Source: Arion vulgaris (Eukaryota > Mollusca > Gastropoda > Stylommatophora > Arionidae). Taken from it: DNA of 64,000 bases. The notes beneath the pieces are model-generated. The model had not been told where the DNA came from and ran no database searches. It was given only the letters and a program-made list of their open reading frames with translations. The stretch spans positions 33,446,066 through 33,510,065 of the forward strand of contig CM036765.1 of the NCBI GenBank assembly GCA_020796225.1, written 5' to 3'. Both the position numbers and the translations under genes were made by a program. Of the stretch, positions 36,601 to 41,323 are shown in pieces (the stretch's first letter is position 1; each line of letters starts with the position of its first letter).

Positions 36601-39600
36601 TCAATTTACATTAATGTTGAAATTAAATAACAGTGTAATATGTCTGCCAGTATAAGTTGATCTAGTGGTGAAATTTTCTCAATTAAAATAATTTGAAATA
36701 CTCATTACCAGGGCAGAAAACTGGACTAGATACTGGTAGAGACAGACACATAGACCTCACAGACGTGCTAGGCATTGCTGGAGTTCCTACTTTGTTGTTT
36801 ATAAATGCTGAAGGTAAGTGTCAGTAGTATTTGTGTAGAGAACTGTTCAGTCAATTTGCTATATATAAACATTGCTTGTGAATTTTGTGGGACACTCATT
36901 TTCCAAAATTGTAATATTTCAGTTAAATATGTATGTTTGGCACACTGCATAGCTTTGAGAACAAATCTGCATCTTTATGTCCTACCAATATTTTGTTACC
37001 AGAGCCAAACTTGGTCTCTTACAGCAACACACCACAGAAAGCTCACCACGTGTGAAGGAAATGCTTTAGGAAGTTAGTGGGGGTACCAGGAAAGGTAGAC
37101 TACGAAATGAGGACATCAGAAGCAGAGTGGGCATAACTTCATGCACCGAATATATTCGAAAGACAACAAATGCAGTGGTCTGGACATTTAATGAGAATGG
37201 AATACAACCAACCACTAACAGCATACAATAAAAAGAGATCAGGTACTAGACCCAAGGGAAGACCAAGAAAAAGATGGACAGAACCAACCACCACTAAGAG
37301 CATACAATAAAAGAGATCAGGTACTAGAGCCAAGGGAAGACCAAGAAAAAGATGGATAGGCAATATCAAGACCACACTACATAAACACGGATAAAATACA
37401 ACAAGGGTGACTCATCTGGCCCTAGAACGCAAATTAAAGCTCCCATCCCTCCGCTTGACGGCAAGAGTGGACAACCAATTCTATTTTCTACCTGGGAATA
37501 GACAATAGACTAAAAGTACAACCTCGCACATAATATGACCACATAGTTTTGAATATGTTCTACTTGGAAAAAAAAAATGTTCTCAGGTATCATCAGTCCT
37601 CGTTGTGTCCAAGGGCACATACTGCAGTCAAAAATGTTATTAGAAATACATTTCTTAAATTCCTTTACAATTGATTCACATCTAATTCTCCCCAAGCTGT
37701 GGTTATTCACCCAGTCAACAATCTGTAAGTTTGGTTTCTTTAGCTTGCCTTCTGAGTTCAATGCATAGTTACCCATTAACTCTTTCCAAATGCAGTTATT
37801 TCCTCAGTTGTACACGGTTAATTCAAGAGATGCACTAGAAAAATTTAATAAATCATAACTACTCAATAATAAATACATATATATATATATCTTATTATAT
37901 ACTAATTTGAAGAAAACTAGACAAACTATTAGAATAACAAGGTTAAAATGTAGTAGAAGTAAAACTAGAAAGACTTGTACAAATAAGTGAAAACTTGAAT
38001 GGCGCAGTGTACGGCAAATGGCGTTCAACCGAATATGCTGTTGCGCAGTGTGCAGAGTTTGGCGTGGAAAGAGTTAATTAACCAATAATGATATTCTTAC
38101 TTTAAAGTAATTCCTAAATGATTTATTGATCGCCACATCTAATGCTTGTAAGTTATTCTTCCTGTGATTATAACAAGATGAGTGTTTATTTCTACAAGCT
38201 GCTTATTGATTTTATGTTGCTACAAAATGAATCAAGAATTAGCTTGCATCTCTGGTATAGTGAAGTATCTGATAGATGTCCTCAAACAAGCAGAAGCTGT
38301 GATATTGCTGCCATCAATTCTTCACTTATCTATTTTCATGTCTTTTAAATATAATTTCAGCTTGTTCATGGTAATTGTTCATTTCTGGTTATCTTTGGTT
38401 TCATTTGTTGTGGATTTATCTGTAAACAAGTTTATCAGTGTTTTGTAATTACCTGGTCTTGGACCTTTTTTAATGCTTTTCTTTATTTGCAGGCACTAGC
38501 CTAAAATTTTTCAGCAAAGTCATATATTTGCCTTGAAAACACCAACCTTGTTAGCAGCATGCACATTATTTGTTTATTGTGTCTTGCATAAACCTTTAAC
38601 TTGTGCACTATATTTGGGGCAATATGACATATACACAAAACAATTAATCAAAAGACAAAGTAAGATTGTGTAACAAAGTTCAACAGACTAGTCCCATTTT
38701 TTATATAATCAAATTTGTTCTTTCTCTTGTGTCCTTTGCTTGATAAAGACCCTATGGACTACTTTCTAAAATTACCTTATTTTATGTTTAAAGCTTTGTC
38801 TTTAACAATATATGTATTGTGTCACATGTATGGAAACAAAACGTAAAAATAGAAAAGCAGTAAAACTCCCCACAAGTGCAAATATACCTTGCCCACACTG
38901 TACAAGAACATTTCAAGCCCGCATCAGGCTCACTAGTCATCTACGCACACACAAACATAACGCAACTACATTTCCTTGGGTGAAAATTGTGTGGTCATCA
39001 TCACCCGTGATGGATGAGCATCATCATTGTGTCACAGATGTACATCAGTTGAAGTATGGGCGGCTATCACAGTAGTTCTTGAAGTCTCCTTACAGAAGCA
39101 TTGTATAAAAGCACTTACAAAGGTTGGGCCTGTTTTGTGTTAAGTGATGCAGCTAGCCCCATGTACAGCTCTCCTTTGTTGGACATGCTTGGGTGCAATA
39201 TGAAACAAAGTACTGTAGTTTTACAAAAACAGTACACAGCAACGTTTCAACCTCAGTACAAATATATGTTATTGTACTTTGTAACACTACAATACTTTGT
39301 TTTTATGTGTTTTGCCATTGCTACATAATTTTACTGCAGTCTTCCCATATATTGGTTGGATGCAGTGAACTTATTCTATCCTCCTTAATATAAAAAAACC
39401 TTGTGTGTGTGACCTCTATATCCTCTTCATGCAATAGTTGACATATAAGATATTCACAAGTGATCTATATTGCTGCATTTCTTCCCATGTTTGTCCACAC
39501 TTCAATTTACTGTTCATCATTTTTTTCCAAGTTTCCTTTGATTTTCTTCATCTCCTTCTTCCTCTGTTGTTTATCAAAGAACTCTTTGCTCAAGTGTCCA

Positions 39601-41250
39601 TAATTTCATCATTTTCTGACCATAACAAAAGTTGGACATTGACTCTTATAATACAGCAGTGCTAACGGTCATATTTTGTTTTTATGAAAGGTCACATGGT
39701 CTGGCATGGCAGGTACAGTGCCTTTGACTACCCATCATTTGAGGCCTTCATGCGACACACCTTAGCTGAGGTTGTCGGACAGCAATGTCCTGTACTCAAC
39801 TGTGATTGCTGTAGAAATGACACCACAGTGAACGATGATGCCATAAGTAAGTAAACATTTTCACAGAATTAAGAGGTTGCCAACACAGTCAGGAGGTTCT
39901 TTCTTATCATCGTCAGCCTCATTTGTTGGTGCATAACACTGCAGTATTGTCATATTGACATGCCTGGTACTGAAGCGGGCTCTAATCATCCGACTCGAGA
40001 TGGGTTCCCATTCTAACATGCTCTTTGCTACTCTAGGTGTCATCATTATACCCACTCCTTCAAAATGCTTACCATCTTCTCTCCCTGAATGTATGAAAGT
40101 TAATCCACTAACTACTCTTCTATCTGTTCCAGGCCATCTCACCTCACTTAACCCCAGTATGTCCAGCTCGTATCTCTTCATTTCTTCTACAATTTGGGCT
40201 GATTTTGTAGCCGTGGACATCGTTCTCACATTCCAAAATCCAATTTTAGTGTGTATTTTTTAGCCAAGTAATGTATGAGTCGGGTTGCTGACTTCCATAA
40301 AGTGACTTTCATCAGCAATCGTCAGTGATGCACTAGGTGCACTGCACACCACCTGGCTGGTCGATTTACACGGTATGGCGTCCTTTCTTACAAGTTTCTG
40401 TAGCTCTTTAAATTTCTTGTGATGAGGTAGCTGGCCTCACGCACAAGTCCTCCTCCTTTTCATCCGGGCTTGGAACCGGCATTGGTAGAGTTAGTCAGGA
40501 GGTTGCCATAAGTAAATAAACATTTTCACACAGTCAGCAGGTTGCCATAATTAAACATCTTCATTTTACTCTGTTTTACTGGAGATGTTGTATCTGACTC
40601 TCAGTTGGTGCTTTGAAAGATCCAGAATGGCAGGTTGCAGTATGAGTGGATGTATTCTATAGAGGTTTCTAACCACCAAAGGCCTATGTGGATCTACAGT
40701 CCTTGGTCATGCTGTTATTTGTGGCAATGAGAGAACAAACCAACTTATTGGGCAGATGACATCAAAACTGAACAACAAATAAGTGTCAATAGACATAAAA
40801 AGAACATTATGTAACACATTCTTTATCTCAACCCTGTGCTAACAATGCCAGATGCAAAAGACAAATTACAACAACAGAAATGAGATTCTTGAAGTGAATA
40901 CTCAATGTATCAAGAAAATTAGAAATGATAGTAAAGTCTTAACTTCTTGTGGATCAAATGTCACACTATGTGGCGTTCTTTACTCTAAAAACATATTTGC
41001 CCTGGTCCACTAAAAGTTAAGTGAGTAAAAGCAGCAACAGAATTCAGCCATCATACAGAAACAACAGGTCAAATGGTTTGAACATCCAACATGATTGCCT
41101 TCAAATTGTATACCACAACATGCAAATATACAGTGTAAACGGAAATAGGGAGAGAGGACGACCATGCAAAAAATAGACAGATGGAATAGCAGATTCTCTG
41201 AAAACCTAGCCCTATTCTTATCTCGAGCTCCGAAGGGTATAAGTTATATG

Positions 41251-41323
<73 letters not shown>

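Noticed and set aside
38812..39075. Host C2H2 zinc-finger gene
   Set aside because: The same finger and flank recur twice nearby with stops and simple tails, as expected for a retroelement end.
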